From DASXTW01 sp046726275 (GTDB lineage Bacteria > Actinomycetota > UBA4738), in the NCBI GenBank assembly GCA_046726275.1, contig JBKPAF010000044.1, positions 1 to 15,326 of the forward strand: DNA of 15,326 bases, in the 5' to 3' direction. Shown here one piece after another: positions 1-5,762 of this stretch (positions are counted from its first letter, which is position 1; every line of letters begins with the position of its first letter). Below the pieces are notes generated by a model, which did no database searches, was not told the DNA's origin, and was given only the letters and a program-made list of their open reading frames with translations. The translations under genes and the position numbers were made by a program.

Positions 1-171
1 GAACTTCAGGCCCGGCAACCGGTGGGCAGCCTTCGTGTCGTTCCAGTCTTTGATGTACTGGTTCTCCCCCTCGATCGTGTCCCTCTCGAGCAGTTGGTCG
101 CTGAAGTAGTTGACGACCGCGCTGATACCGTACACGCCGCCGAGACGTTCATAGAGGGTGGGCTCCGGCAT
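1..171 (-). CDS. glbN: Truncated haemoglobin (group I, GlbN-like), N-terminal part, cut by window edge
   Basis: Truncated haemoglobins are small haem proteins that bind O2 or NO and act in the cytoplasm, often in NO detoxification. Reading the minus strand from the ATG at 169-171 gives 57 residues that stay open to the window edge. They begin MPEPTLYERLGGVYGISAVV and contain FSDQLLERD and a later LPGLKF, the A/B-helix pattern of the GlbN family. The start is supported by a strong purine-rich Shine-Dalgarno (AGGAGGAAGG) about 5 bases upstream. The proximal haem histidine and the C-terminal half lie beyond the left edge, so completeness cannot be judged. The family call is from remembered family sequences; group I fits better than group II or III because of the YERLGG start. 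Confidence 0.8.
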   Translation of the reverse strand, partial: MPEPTLYERLGGVYGISAVVNYFSDQLLERDTIEGENQYIKDWNDTKAAHRLPGLKF

Positions 172-311
172 GCGTCCTTCCTCCTCCCGCTTGGGCGAGA
201 TGAGCGTGGCACGGCCTCCCGCACTACAAGGGCTTACGAGTGACCGGCATCACCGGATTGGCTACCACAACCTCCTCGTGGAACTCCGAGTGTCCAACGC
301 CTCCTCCCGGG

Positions 312-506
312 TCAGGGTTCGTTCTTCGGATCCGTGTCGAGATCGTCGTCCTTGCCGTGCAGCGAGAGATGCAACCGCCAGGCTTCTCCGTCATCTTCGG
401 GCGGGTCGTCGATGCCGTGCCCGTATCGCAGGTGGTCCACGAACGTCGACCAGCCTTCTAAGACTTCCCAATCATGGATGTGCTCAGGGGCGTCCGGGGG
501 TTCCAT
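312..506 (-). CDS. Small acidic hypothetical protein (64 aa)
   Basis: I do not recognise this protein. It has 64 residues, is rich in Asp, Glu, His and Trp, and has no membrane segment or cysteine. The C-terminus is strongly acidic (KDDDLDTDPKNEP) and the central part contains GWSTFVDHLRYGHGID. The residue composition, with conserved-looking aromatic residues and mostly G/C third codon positions, reads like a real small cytoplasmic protein rather than a shadow, and no better ORF overlaps it. The ATG at 504-506 has only a weak GGGG-type ribosome site upstream. It lies between the haemoglobin gene (same strand, downstream) and the divergent dehydratase. A chance ORF remains possible. Confidence 0.5.
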   Translation of the reverse strand: MEPPDAPEHIHDWEVLEGWSTFVDHLRYGHGIDDPPEDDGEAWRLHLSLHGKDDDLDTDPKNEP

Positions 507-639
507 GAAGTTTGCATCCCCGAAATCGCGGTGGCCCCGTCGCGACTTTAGTCGCGTTGGGGGACGGACTATTGGTTGGGTAGCTATGGGATCAGCTTGG
601 ATCGACGCCAGAAAGGGACGTGTCTGAATCCCCTCGGCT

Positions 640-645
640 ACGATG
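640..645 (+). promoter_or_regulatory. Putative -10 box (TACGAT) of the dehydratase gene
   Basis: TACGAT fits the actinobacterial TANNNT -10 consensus and lies 16 bases before the ATG at 662. This would give a leader of about 10 bases that includes GGCGGGG as ribosome site. I see no convincing -35. If real, this box lies downstream of the upstream GTG candidate at 620, which argues for the ATG at 662 as the true start. Confidence 0.35.
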
Positions 646-661
646 CGGGCGGGGCGTTGGA

Positions 662-1606
662 ATGCTGCTCAAACTCGAGGACATCGAGCGAGCAAGGGCT
701 CGGATCTATGGCCGGGTGCACCTCACGCCTGTGATGTCGTCGACGACCGTGGGCGATGACCTGGGTATGCATTTGCATCTCAAGGCCGAGCTCTTCCAGA
801 AAACTGGCTCGTTCAAGCCCCGCGGGGTGTTCAACATGCTTCGATCGATGGATCCGGCCGACCTATCCCGCGGGCTGGTGTCGCTTTCGGCCGGGAACCA
901 TGGAGCCGCCCTCGCCTACGGAGCCACTTCCCTTGGGGCCACGGCCACGATCGTAATGCCTTCGACCGCAGTGTCTTCCAAGGTCGAGGCGACCAAGCGG
1001 TACGGGGCCGAGATCATCCAGACTGAGGGCAACCTGCTCGACACCTGCCTGGCCCTCCAACGTGAACGGGATCTCACGCTGGTCCATCCCTTCGACGACC
1101 TGGCCATCATGGCCGGCCAGGGGACTGTGGGGCTCGAGCTCGTGCAGCAGGTGCCCACCGTGGACGTGGTGGTCGTTCCCGTGGGCGGAGGCGGCCTCAT
1201 CTCCGGCATCGCCGCGGCGGTGAAGCTCCAGCACTCATCGGTCCGCGTGGTGGGGGTCGAGCCGGAAGGGGCCGACGCCATGACTCGAAGCCTGGAGCAA
1301 GGGACCCAGGTCCATCTCGAGAGGGTCGACACGATCGCCGACGGCCTTGCCCCTCCATTTGCCGGCGAGCACACATTGCGCCACGTCCAGCATTTCGTGG
1401 ACGACATGGTGAGGGTGTCGGACGGGGAGATCCTCGATGCGCTTGGGGTGCTGATCCAGCGGTGCAAGCTCGTCCCGGAGCCCTCCGGCGCCGCCTCCCT
1501 GGCCGCCCTGCTGTCGAGCAAAGTAAGACCGACTTCGGGCTCCACCGTGGTGTGCGTGATAAGCGGGGGAAACATCGGGGCGGACCTCCTGAAGCAGCTT
1601 TTGTAA
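662..1606 (+). CDS. PLP-dependent threonine/serine dehydratase (catabolic type, no ACT domain)
   Basis: The likely reaction is deamination of threonine to 2-oxobutyrate (or serine to pyruvate) in the cytoplasm. The protein has 314 residues and shows the fold-type II PLP enzyme pattern: GSFKPRG with the Schiff-base lysine at about residue 52, the SAGNHGAA substrate loop at 76-83, the PLP-phosphate glycine loop VGGGGL at 174-179, and a C-terminal VISGGNIG. There is no C-terminal ACT-type regulatory domain, and the length matches short TdcB-like or racemase-related enzymes rather than feedback-inhibited IlvA. An in-frame GTG at 620 would add 14 residues unlike the family, so ATG 662 was chosen; it has GGCGGGG upstream and a -10-like box at 640. 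No isoleucine-pathway genes are adjacent. A serine racemase or a related dehydratase is the main alternative. Confidence 0.88.
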   Translation: MLLKLEDIERARARIYGRVHLTPVMSSTTVGDDLGMHLHLKAELFQKTGSFKPRGVFNMLRSMDPADLSRGLVSLSAGNHGAALAYGATSLGATATIVMPSTAVSSKVEATKRYGAEIIQTEGNLLDTCLALQRERDLTLVHPFDDLAIMAGQGTVGLELVQQVPTVDVVVVPVGGGGLISGIAAAVKLQHSSVRVVGVEPEGADAMTRSLEQGTQVHLERVDTIADGLAPPFAGEHTLRHVQHFVDDMVRVSDGEILDALGVLIQRCKLVPEPSGAASLAALLSSKVRPTSGSTVVCVISGGNIGADLLKQLL

Positions 1607-1615
1607 ACCTGTAGT

Positions 1616-1634
1616 CCGGCCCAGTTGTGGCCGG
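1616..1634. terminator. Hairpin between convergent genes, possible weak terminator
   Basis: A perfect 6-bp stem (CCGGCC/GGCCGG) with a 7-base loop starts 10 bases after the dehydratase stop, in the gap to the convergent VOC gene. It lacks a U-run on either strand, so it may be a Rho-assisted or bidirectional stop, or chance in GC-rich DNA. Confidence 0.3.
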
Positions 1635-1724
1635 TGCTGCTCACCCCGTACCTCCTCCTGGCCGCCGAGGAAGGACGGAAGGCGGGGTCCGGATCCGGCT
1701 CCGGGGAAGCTGTCTACCCGGCGC

Positions 1725-2099
1725 TTAGAGGGAGGAGCCTAGGGCCAGGATGTTCCCCTCCGAGTCCTTGAACCAGGAGGTCCTTTCACCGTCGGGCGAG
1801 GTCAACACCCCGTCCACAGTGCGGAAGTCCGGGCCGAGGTCGTATTCCTCGAACACGACTCCCTTGGAGAGCAATTCGGCACGCGCCACGTCAAAGTCGT
1901 CGACGACCAGCCGCACCGCCGTCGCCTTGTTGGTCCCGGCGTTCTCTGACGGGTAGATGCCGAACACAGTTCCTTCGACCCGATAGACGAGTTGCTCCCC
2001 ATCGGGGTCGACCGGCTCCAGACCGAGCACGTCCGAGTACCAGGCGGTGGCTCGGGCCAGATCCGCTGCGGCCAATTCGAACTTGAGAGTGAACCTCAT
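1725..2099 (-). CDS. VOC family (glyoxalase/bleomycin-resistance fold) protein
   Basis: This 124-residue protein has the VOC layout. A first beta-alpha unit reads MRFTLKFELAAADLARATAW followed by YSDVLGLEPV. A second repeat begins AVRLVVDDFDVARAEL and ends in WFKDSEGNILAL. Such proteins are metal-dependent lyases, dioxygenases or drug-binding proteins; the substrate cannot be told from sequence. The ATG at 2097-2099 is preferred over the GTG three bases upstream because GGAGG then sits at a normal 4-base spacing. It is single-domain length and looks intact. It faces the dehydratase gene convergently and is 262 bp downstream of the membrane-protein gene on the same strand. Confidence 0.85.
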   Translation of the reverse strand: MRFTLKFELAAADLARATAWYSDVLGLEPVDPDGEQLVYRVEGTVFGIYPSENAGTNKATAVRLVVDDFDVARAELLSKGVVFEEYDLGPDFRTVDGVLTSPDGERTSWFKDSEGNILALGSSL

Positions 2100-2361
2100 C
2101 ACGCCTCCAACCGGGGAACGTACATCGAACGTGGCAAACTACGCTCGGAACTAGGCTGGGCCCGTCGCTCAATCCGGTCAGAGCAGCGAACTCATTATTA
2201 CGCGACGTGCTTCGGCTCTTCTATCACATCCCTGCGACACTCGAGCGCTCGGGCGAGGATGTGCAGATCCCGGAACCCGTTGACCCGGCGGAACTGGCGC
2301 GATGGCCACACGGGTGACGGATCGGAACGCCGCGAAACCAGGATACGCTAGCCCCTCCCGC

Positions 2362-2835
2362 TTATGCACCCGGGCCCTGGCGGAAGACGTTCGTGACAAC
2401 GCCCGCGAGCGTCGTCAACATCACTGCGGCGACGGGGGCAAAGAAGGCTCCGAACGGAATCTGGGTCGGATCGCTACCGGTCTCGAGCACGGGGGCCGCG
2501 ATGCCGATGGCCGTGGCCGCGGCCCACGCGACGAGAGTGACGATTGACAGCCCGATCCAGATCGGCCGCCATGTTGCGTTGCCGCGGAGCTTGCCCATCG
2601 CCCACAGGAAGATCGCTGTGCCGACCCCGCCCCAGAACCACGTCGTGAACGCGGCCATCGGCAGATGCTCCTGCTGCGAGCCCGAAACGAAGTCGGGCGC
2701 GAACAGGCTTATTAGAACAACGGCGGTCCAGATCCCAACGATGCCGAACGCAGTCCACAGCATCCAGGAGCCGTCGGCCGTTGCGGCTCGGCGGTCGTCG
2801 GAACGCGGCGCGCTCTCTGGCGACGGGAGCGTCAT
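2362..2835 (-). CDS. Four-helix integral membrane protein of unknown function
   Basis: I do not recognise a named family. The 157-residue protein has a hydrophilic N-terminus of about 22 residues followed by four hydrophobic stretches: about 24-44 (LWTAFGIVGIWTAVVLISLF), 61-82 (around FTTWFWGGVGTAIFLWAMG), 93-114 (WIGLSIVTLVAWAAATAIGI) and 127-149 (FFAPVAAVMLTTLAGVV). This fits a small membrane protein. A GTG directly precedes the ATG at 2833-2835. There is no clear Shine-Dalgarno, but TAGGGT lies 6 bases before the ATG, so the message may be leaderless. An unexplained coding-like remnant lies immediately upstream. Confidence 0.75.
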   Translation of the reverse strand: MTLPSPESAPRSDDRRAATADGSWMLWTAFGIVGIWTAVVLISLFAPDFVSGSQQEHLPMAAFTTWFWGGVGTAIFLWAMGKLRGNATWRPIWIGLSIVTLVAWAAATAIGIAAPVLETGSDPTQIPFGAFFAPVAAVMLTTLAGVVTNVFRQGPGA

Positions 2836-2849
2836 CACCCAACCCTAAC

Positions 2850-2974
2850 CCTGGACGCCGCCCCTCGGCTAGGCGGGTGAACCACAGCAGCACTGCCGAG
2901 ACTCCTACGAAGAACTCGGTAGCGATCTCGGTGTTGATGGCCGCGCGCCGACAACGCTCTTCCCAGGGCCCTCC
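2850..2974 (-). pseudogene. Coding-like remnant with one hydrophobic helix
   Basis: On the minus strand, after a TGA at 2975-2977, an open stretch reads PWEERCRRAAINTE, then FFVGVSAVLLWFTRLAEG. It has mostly G/C third positions, an amphipathic or transmembrane helix, and no ATG, GTG or TTG before the GTG inside the helix. In the same frame it runs into the start of the membrane-protein gene and becomes arginine-rich shadow sequence. I read it as the debris of a former gene next to the broken DinB-like gene. It could also be a chance hydrophobic ORF. No family is recognised. Confidence 0.3.
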
Positions 2975-3102
2975 TCAAAAACGAAGCCGTCCGCCCTCTC
3001 GATCGGCGGACAACGCACCTAAACCGAAGACGAGCCAAGGTCTAGGAAAGCCGGCCTCCCTGCCGTATCCGATGGGGGGTGCAATCGGGGACTCTGGCCT
3101 CC

Positions 3103-3575
3103 TCAGGACAGATCCCGGTCCTCCATCTCCCACGCGTGGTCGAGCATGTGCCAGGCGCAGCGGCGGATCAGGAATTGGACCGTCCACCACCACGACCCCG
3201 CCGCGGCCCCGACGGCGTTGATCTCGCGAATCGCGGCAGAGAACGCGTCGCGATGGGCGCGCAGCTCGTCGGGGTCCCGCCAGGCGTCGGGCGACCATCG
3301 CACGCCGACCTTCTTCCCATACTCGACGAGCTCGGTGCCGTTGACGTGGCGGATGATTTCGTCGCGATCGCGTCCCCCGCCGCGCTGAACTCATCGGAGA
3401 GTCCGGCAAGCGCCGCCACCTTCGCGTAACGGGGTTAGGACTCCAGCACCCGGAGGGCGTCTTCCTCGGTCTTGCCGCTCCGGTCCCAGCCGGACCAGTC
3501 GAACGCGCACGCCACCGTCCGCTTCTTCTTGCCCCGCTCGATCATCACGCGAATCGAATTGTCCATTGGGACCAT
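3103..3575 (-). pseudogene. Broken DinB-like (DUF664-type) gene: nonsense codon plus internal frameshifting deletion
   Basis: The N-terminal part starts at 3575 (MVPM; alternative ATG at 3566) and reads IRVMIERGKKKRTVACAFDW, then GWDRSGKTEEDALRVLES, where TAA (3435-3437) interrupts it. The same frame continues with PRYAKVAALAGLSDEFSAAG. At about 3372-3385 the homology moves to another frame, GGGRDRDEIIRHVNGTELVE, and continues to the typical DinB-like C-terminus AWHMLDHAWEMEDRDLS and a TGA at 3103. From memory, intact relatives are one polypeptide of about 215-225 residues with an extra middle segment between the two halves. So an internal deletion as well as a frameshift is inferred, perhaps across a short GCGGCGGGG-type repeat. 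DinB-like proteins are four-helix metal or thiol-dependent enzymes. Assembly error could explain one lesion but hardly both. Confidence 0.7.
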
Positions 3576-3764
3576 CCTAGGCCCGCTGCCCGGGGGCGAC
3601 TTCGAGCCTCCAGCGCCGGCCGCGCTGGCATTCTCCCTTCTACGAGCGCCGGAAAAGGGAACGGACTCCGCTCTGTGACGGGTCGGCCCTCGGGTCTCCC
3701 TCCACACACCCCGGCGTGAGAGACTAGTGAAGACACAGCAGCGGATTACCGGCTGATCCCGGCT

Positions 3765-3825
3765 GGATCGAGTTCTCAACTCATCCCTCTGGCCCGAGCC
3801 TCCCGGCGATCCTCTCCAAGAGAGG
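3765..3825 (+). promoter_or_regulatory. Structured leader of the first STAS gene, Shine-Dalgarno inside a hairpin
   Basis: Two inverted repeats precede the GTG start at 3834. The first (3765-3786) pairs GGAT-C-GAGTT with AACTC-ATCC around a CTC loop: 9 bp with one bulged C. The second (3811-3825) is CCTCTC-CAA-GAGAGG, and its right arm is the Shine-Dalgarno of the gene. Pairing would hide the ribosome site, which suggests translational control. The pairing is visible in the sequence; the function is inference. Confidence 0.4.
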
Positions 3826-3833
3826 GGCCAGAA

Positions 3834-4190
3834 GTGGATTTTGCCGTAGCCAAGATCGACACCGTGCAAGCTCTCCAGATGAGCGGGGAACTGGACGTCG
3901 CCACGGTCGATCTCCTGACCTCGCTCTTGGATGAGGCAGCTCAGCCGAGTGGTCCCTTCGTGGTGGACATGACTTCGTTGCGGTTCATCGACAGCTCAGG
4001 GATCCGCGCCTTGCTGAATGTAGCGGCGGCTCTCGAACGACACGGCTGGTGTCTCTACCTCCACGTCGACGACGGAGAAGTCGGGAGGGCGTTGGACCTC
4101 GTCGGACTGAGCAAGGCACCGAACATCCACATCATTGACCACCGCGGAGCCCACACCCCGGTGGTGGCGGGAACCAAAGTCGCACCGTAA
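3834..4190 (+). CDS. STAS-domain anti-sigma-factor antagonist (RsbV/SpoIIAA type)
   Basis: This 118-residue single STAS domain would bind an RsbW-like anti-sigma factor when unphosphorylated and so free a sigma factor. Visible marks are LQMSGELDVATVD at about 14-26, the strand VVDMTSLRFID at 43-53, and DSSGIRALL from 53 with the conserved serine(s) that RsbW-type kinases phosphorylate. The start is GTG at 3834, with GAGAGGGG 8 bases upstream; the domain boundary fits this start. It is the first of four same-strand genes (second STAS, HATPase, CBS protein). The target sigma factor is not in the window. The last 12 or so residues (HTPVVAGTKVAP) look like a disordered tail. Confidence 0.88.
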   Translation: MDFAVAKIDTVQALQMSGELDVATVDLLTSLLDEAAQPSGPFVVDMTSLRFIDSSGIRALLNVAAALERHGWCLYLHVDDGEVGRALDLVGLSKAPNIHIIDHRGAHTPVVAGTKVAP

Positions 4191-4296
4191 GTCGCGCTGA
4201 TGCGGATCGGCCCTCCATCCGCCTAGACCGCGGTCGAAGCCGCGTTCGAGTACGTCAGGCGCCCGCTGACGACGGGTTGGTTGCTCTTTCGGGCCC

Positions 4297-4312
4297 TCCC
4301 CTATCTGGGGGA
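4297..4312 (+). promoter_or_regulatory. Hairpin covering the Shine-Dalgarno of the second STAS gene
   Basis: TCCCC (4297-4301) can pair with GGGGA (4308-4312) around a 6-base loop. The GGGGGA run is the only good ribosome site for the GTG at 4323, so the arrangement repeats that seen before the first STAS gene. The stem is short and the role is inferred. Confidence 0.3.
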
Positions 4313-4322
4313 TACTTCTGGT

Positions 4323-4643
4323 GTGGAGTTGCTTCGGATCGTACCGACCGAAGTCCCCGGCACTCTGCGCCTCGTGGGGGAACTGGACATCTCCAACGTG
4401 GAGGCCGTACAAGCCCGGCTGGAGGAAGAGTTGGTGGCCTGTGGGTACCTCACCCTTGACGCCTCCGACCTCGCCTTCATGGATAGCCAGGGCATTCGCA
4501 TGCTGATCGTGCTCGGGGAGCAGGCGGGTACTAGGGGCTCGGGCATCGTCGTCCTGAACTGCTCCAAGGCTGTGCAGCGGAGTCTGGATGTCGCCGTTCC
4601 CCAAGGGGTTCCAGGAGTGGAACTCCTCAGGACGGATACATAG
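4323..4643 (+). CDS. Second STAS-domain anti-sigma-factor antagonist
   Basis: This 106-residue STAS domain begins VELLRIVPTEVPGTLRLVGE and has LDISNVEAVQ, the strand LTLDASDLAF and the motif DSQGIRML at about 54-61. The DSQG motif keeps the serine after the aspartate but has Gln where the first STAS protein has a second Ser, so the two paralogues may differ in phosphorylation. The GTG at 4323 was chosen because GGGGGA lies about 10 bases upstream and the STAS fold starts there. An upstream in-frame TTG at 4281 would add 14 residues without family support. It sits 132 bp after the first STAS gene and 40 bp before the HATPase frame, probably in the same transcript. It looks like a diverged paralogue of its neighbour. 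Confidence 0.85.
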   Translation: MELLRIVPTEVPGTLRLVGELDISNVEAVQARLEEELVACGYLTLDASDLAFMDSQGIRMLIVLGEQAGTRGSGIVVLNCSKAVQRSLDVAVPQGVPGVELLRTDT

Positions 4644-4683
4644 ATAGAGAACGTTCTATTGGGCTCCCAAGGGGGGATGTTCG

Positions 4684-5094
4684 CTGGAGATTCGTGAAGA
4701 ACTCCCCAACGGACCGGAGGCCGCCGCCCAGGCGAGACGGCTTCTCGATCGGCTGGAGTCTCGCGTTTCCGAGGATGTGCTGATCGACGCTCGTATCGTC
4801 CTCTCCGAGGTGGTTTCGAACAGCTACAAGCACGCGGGGAACCCGCCCGGCGCGCCCATTGAAGTCACAGTGACGGACTCACAAGACCACCTCCGTCTCG
4901 AGATTCTGGATCGCAGCATCTTCGACCCCACACCGGAAACCACAAAGGAGCTGCGCTCGGCGAAGTGGGGCCTGCACGTCGTCGATCAGATAGCGGATAG
5001 GTGGGGCCGGATAACGGAGGGCGGCATCTGGGCCGAATTCGATACCGCAAGAGAACGGAGTAAGGCCGTCGACGTTTCCCAGGACAGCGCCTGA
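4684..5094 (+). CDS. RsbW-like HATPase (anti-sigma factor/serine kinase), start codon unclear
   Basis: A GHKL ATPase domain of about 136 residues: the N-box LSEVVSNSYKHAG with the Mg-binding Asn at about 46, an Asp in LEILDRS at about 76 (no DxGxG glycines), and the G-box WGLHVVDQIADRWG at 95-108. The family role is to bind a sigma factor or a STAS partner and phosphorylate the latter. The first helix, EAAAQARRLLDRLE, matches relatives and lies upstream of the first standard in-frame start (GTG 4777), which would delete it. Upstream the frame is open to a TAG at 4645 but holds no ATG, GTG or TTG. Translation may begin at CTG 4684 or ATT 4690. Alternatively, a one-base error or frameshift separates it from the ATG at 4677, which has GGGGGG upstream: dropping one T gives M-SLEIREE. 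Confidence 0.8.
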   Translation: MEIREELPNGPEAAAQARRLLDRLESRVSEDVLIDARIVLSEVVSNSYKHAGNPPGAPIEVTVTDSQDHLRLEILDRSIFDPTPETTKELRSAKWGLHVVDQIADRWGRITEGGIWAEFDTARERSKAVDVSQDSA

Positions 5095-5128
5095 CCTAGT
5101 CTTGGTGTCCGATCAGAGGGAGCACATG

Positions 5129-5521
5129 ATGGCAACGATCCGAGAAATCATGACCGTTGATCTCATCACCGTAGCTCCCTCGGTCACGGTCATGCGGGCT
5201 GCCTCGGCTATGCTGGCCGGGAAGGCCGGGTCCGTTCTCGTGGTCGACGGTTCAGACCTGGTCGGAATCTTCACCGAGCGTGACATCTTGCGAGCTCTCG
5301 TACACCACTCGGATGCAGGCCGCGCCTCCCCGGTAAGGAACTGGATGACGCAGGATCCCCTCACGGTGTCGCCGGAAGCTCGAGCCGAGGAAGGACTCGA
5401 GCTCATGCTCACTTGTGGCTTCCGCCATCTCCCGGTGAAGGAGGGCGATCGCGTGGTGGGGATCGTTTCGATGCGTGACCTCTCACGAATCCTGACCGGT
5501 TCTGACCAGGGAACAGGATGA
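5129..5521 (+). CDS. Tandem CBS-domain protein
   Basis: A 130-residue protein made of two CBS motifs and nothing else. CBS1 is about residues 7-58 (IMTVDLITVAPSVTVMRAAS to GIFTERDILRAL) and CBS2 about 72-123 (WMTQDPLTVSPEARAEEGLE to GIVSMRDLSRIL). Pairs like this bind AMP, ATP or related ligands and act as sensors or protein partners. Two ATGs occur in a row (5126 and 5129); GAGGGAG lies at better spacing for 5129. It is the last gene of the STAS/STAS/HATPase run, 34 bp after the HATPase stop, and is followed by a small terminator. This suggests it may add energy or nucleotide sensing to the switch, but CBS pairs often sit beside unrelated genes. Confidence 0.88.
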   Translation: MATIREIMTVDLITVAPSVTVMRAASAMLAGKAGSVLVVDGSDLVGIFTERDILRALVHHSDAGRASPVRNWMTQDPLTVSPEARAEEGLELMLTCGFRHLPVKEGDRVVGIVSMRDLSRILTGSDQGTG

Positions 5522-5527
5522 CGCTCT

Positions 5528-5551
5528 AGGTCGCTGACCTGCCCTTTCTTT
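5528..5551 (+). terminator. Short intrinsic terminator after the CBS gene
   Basis: AGGTC-GCT-GACCT forms a 5-bp stem 6 bases after the CBS stop and is followed by GCCCTTTCTTTG, a T-rich tail on the plus strand. The stem is short, but it sits between the operon end and the opposite-strand tRNA, where a stop is expected. Confidence 0.45.
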
Positions 5552-5552
5552 G

Positions 5553-5623
5553 AGGCGGGGAGCGGAATTGAACCGCTGTGCGAGGTTTTGCAGACCTCTG
5601 CCTAACCACTCGGCCACCCCGCC
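5553..5623 (-). tRNA. tRNA-Cys (anticodon GCA)
   Basis: The minus strand folds as a cloverleaf. The acceptor stem is GGCGGGG/CCCCGCC, and the D arm contains AGTGGTTAGGC. The anticodon stem GAGGT/ACCTC holds the loop CTGCAAA (anticodon GCA), and the T arm is AGCGG-TTCAATT-CCGCT. The discriminator is U73, as expected for tRNA-Cys. The 3' CCA is not encoded, as is common in actinobacteria. The length of 71 bases is normal for this class. It stands alone, with no other tRNA in the window. Confidence 0.95.
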
Positions 5624-5741
5624 GTAGGGGTTTCCAACGAGGGAACCCGTCATGAGTCTACGCGAGGGTCCGCACGCCGCCATCCTTGCAGATCATGTCG
5701 GACAAACCTACGGCGAGTTCTCCCCCACGATGACGGCGGCC

Positions 5742-5747
5742 TAGGAT
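5742..5747 (+). promoter_or_regulatory. Putative -10 box (TAGGAT) of acetate kinase
   Basis: TAGGAT lies 15 bases before the ATG at 5763 and would leave a short leader with the strong ribosome site GGGGAGGA. The -35 region is poor (TTCTCC at 18-base spacing). Confidence 0.35.
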
Positions 5748-5762
5748 CGGCGGGGAGGACCC

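Noticed and set aside
541..556. CGCGAC-TTTA-GTCGCG hairpin upstream of the dehydratase
   Set aside because: A 6-bp stem, far from either start, no U-run, and common by chance at this GC content.
620..661. GTG start adding 14 residues to the dehydratase
   Set aside because: The extension (SESPRLRCGRGVG) does not resemble the family, the SD spacing to GTG is too short, and a TACGAT box lies inside it.
916..1644. 242-codon minus-strand ORF antisense to the dehydratase
   Set aside because: Low-complexity Ser/Thr/Arg composition and full overlap with a motif-complete PLP enzyme.
2207..2284. Short plus-strand frame reading VLRLFYHIPATLERSGEDVQ, then IPEPV and a stop
   Set aside because: It looks coding in composition, but it is only 26 codons, has no ribosome site and stops at once. 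A possible out-of-frame continuation (DPAELARWPHG) hints at debris, but the support is too thin to annotate.
4648..4657. 10-base palindrome AGAACGTTCT between STAS2 and the HATPase
   Set aside because: Could be an operator half, but a single short palindrome within an operon is not enough evidence.
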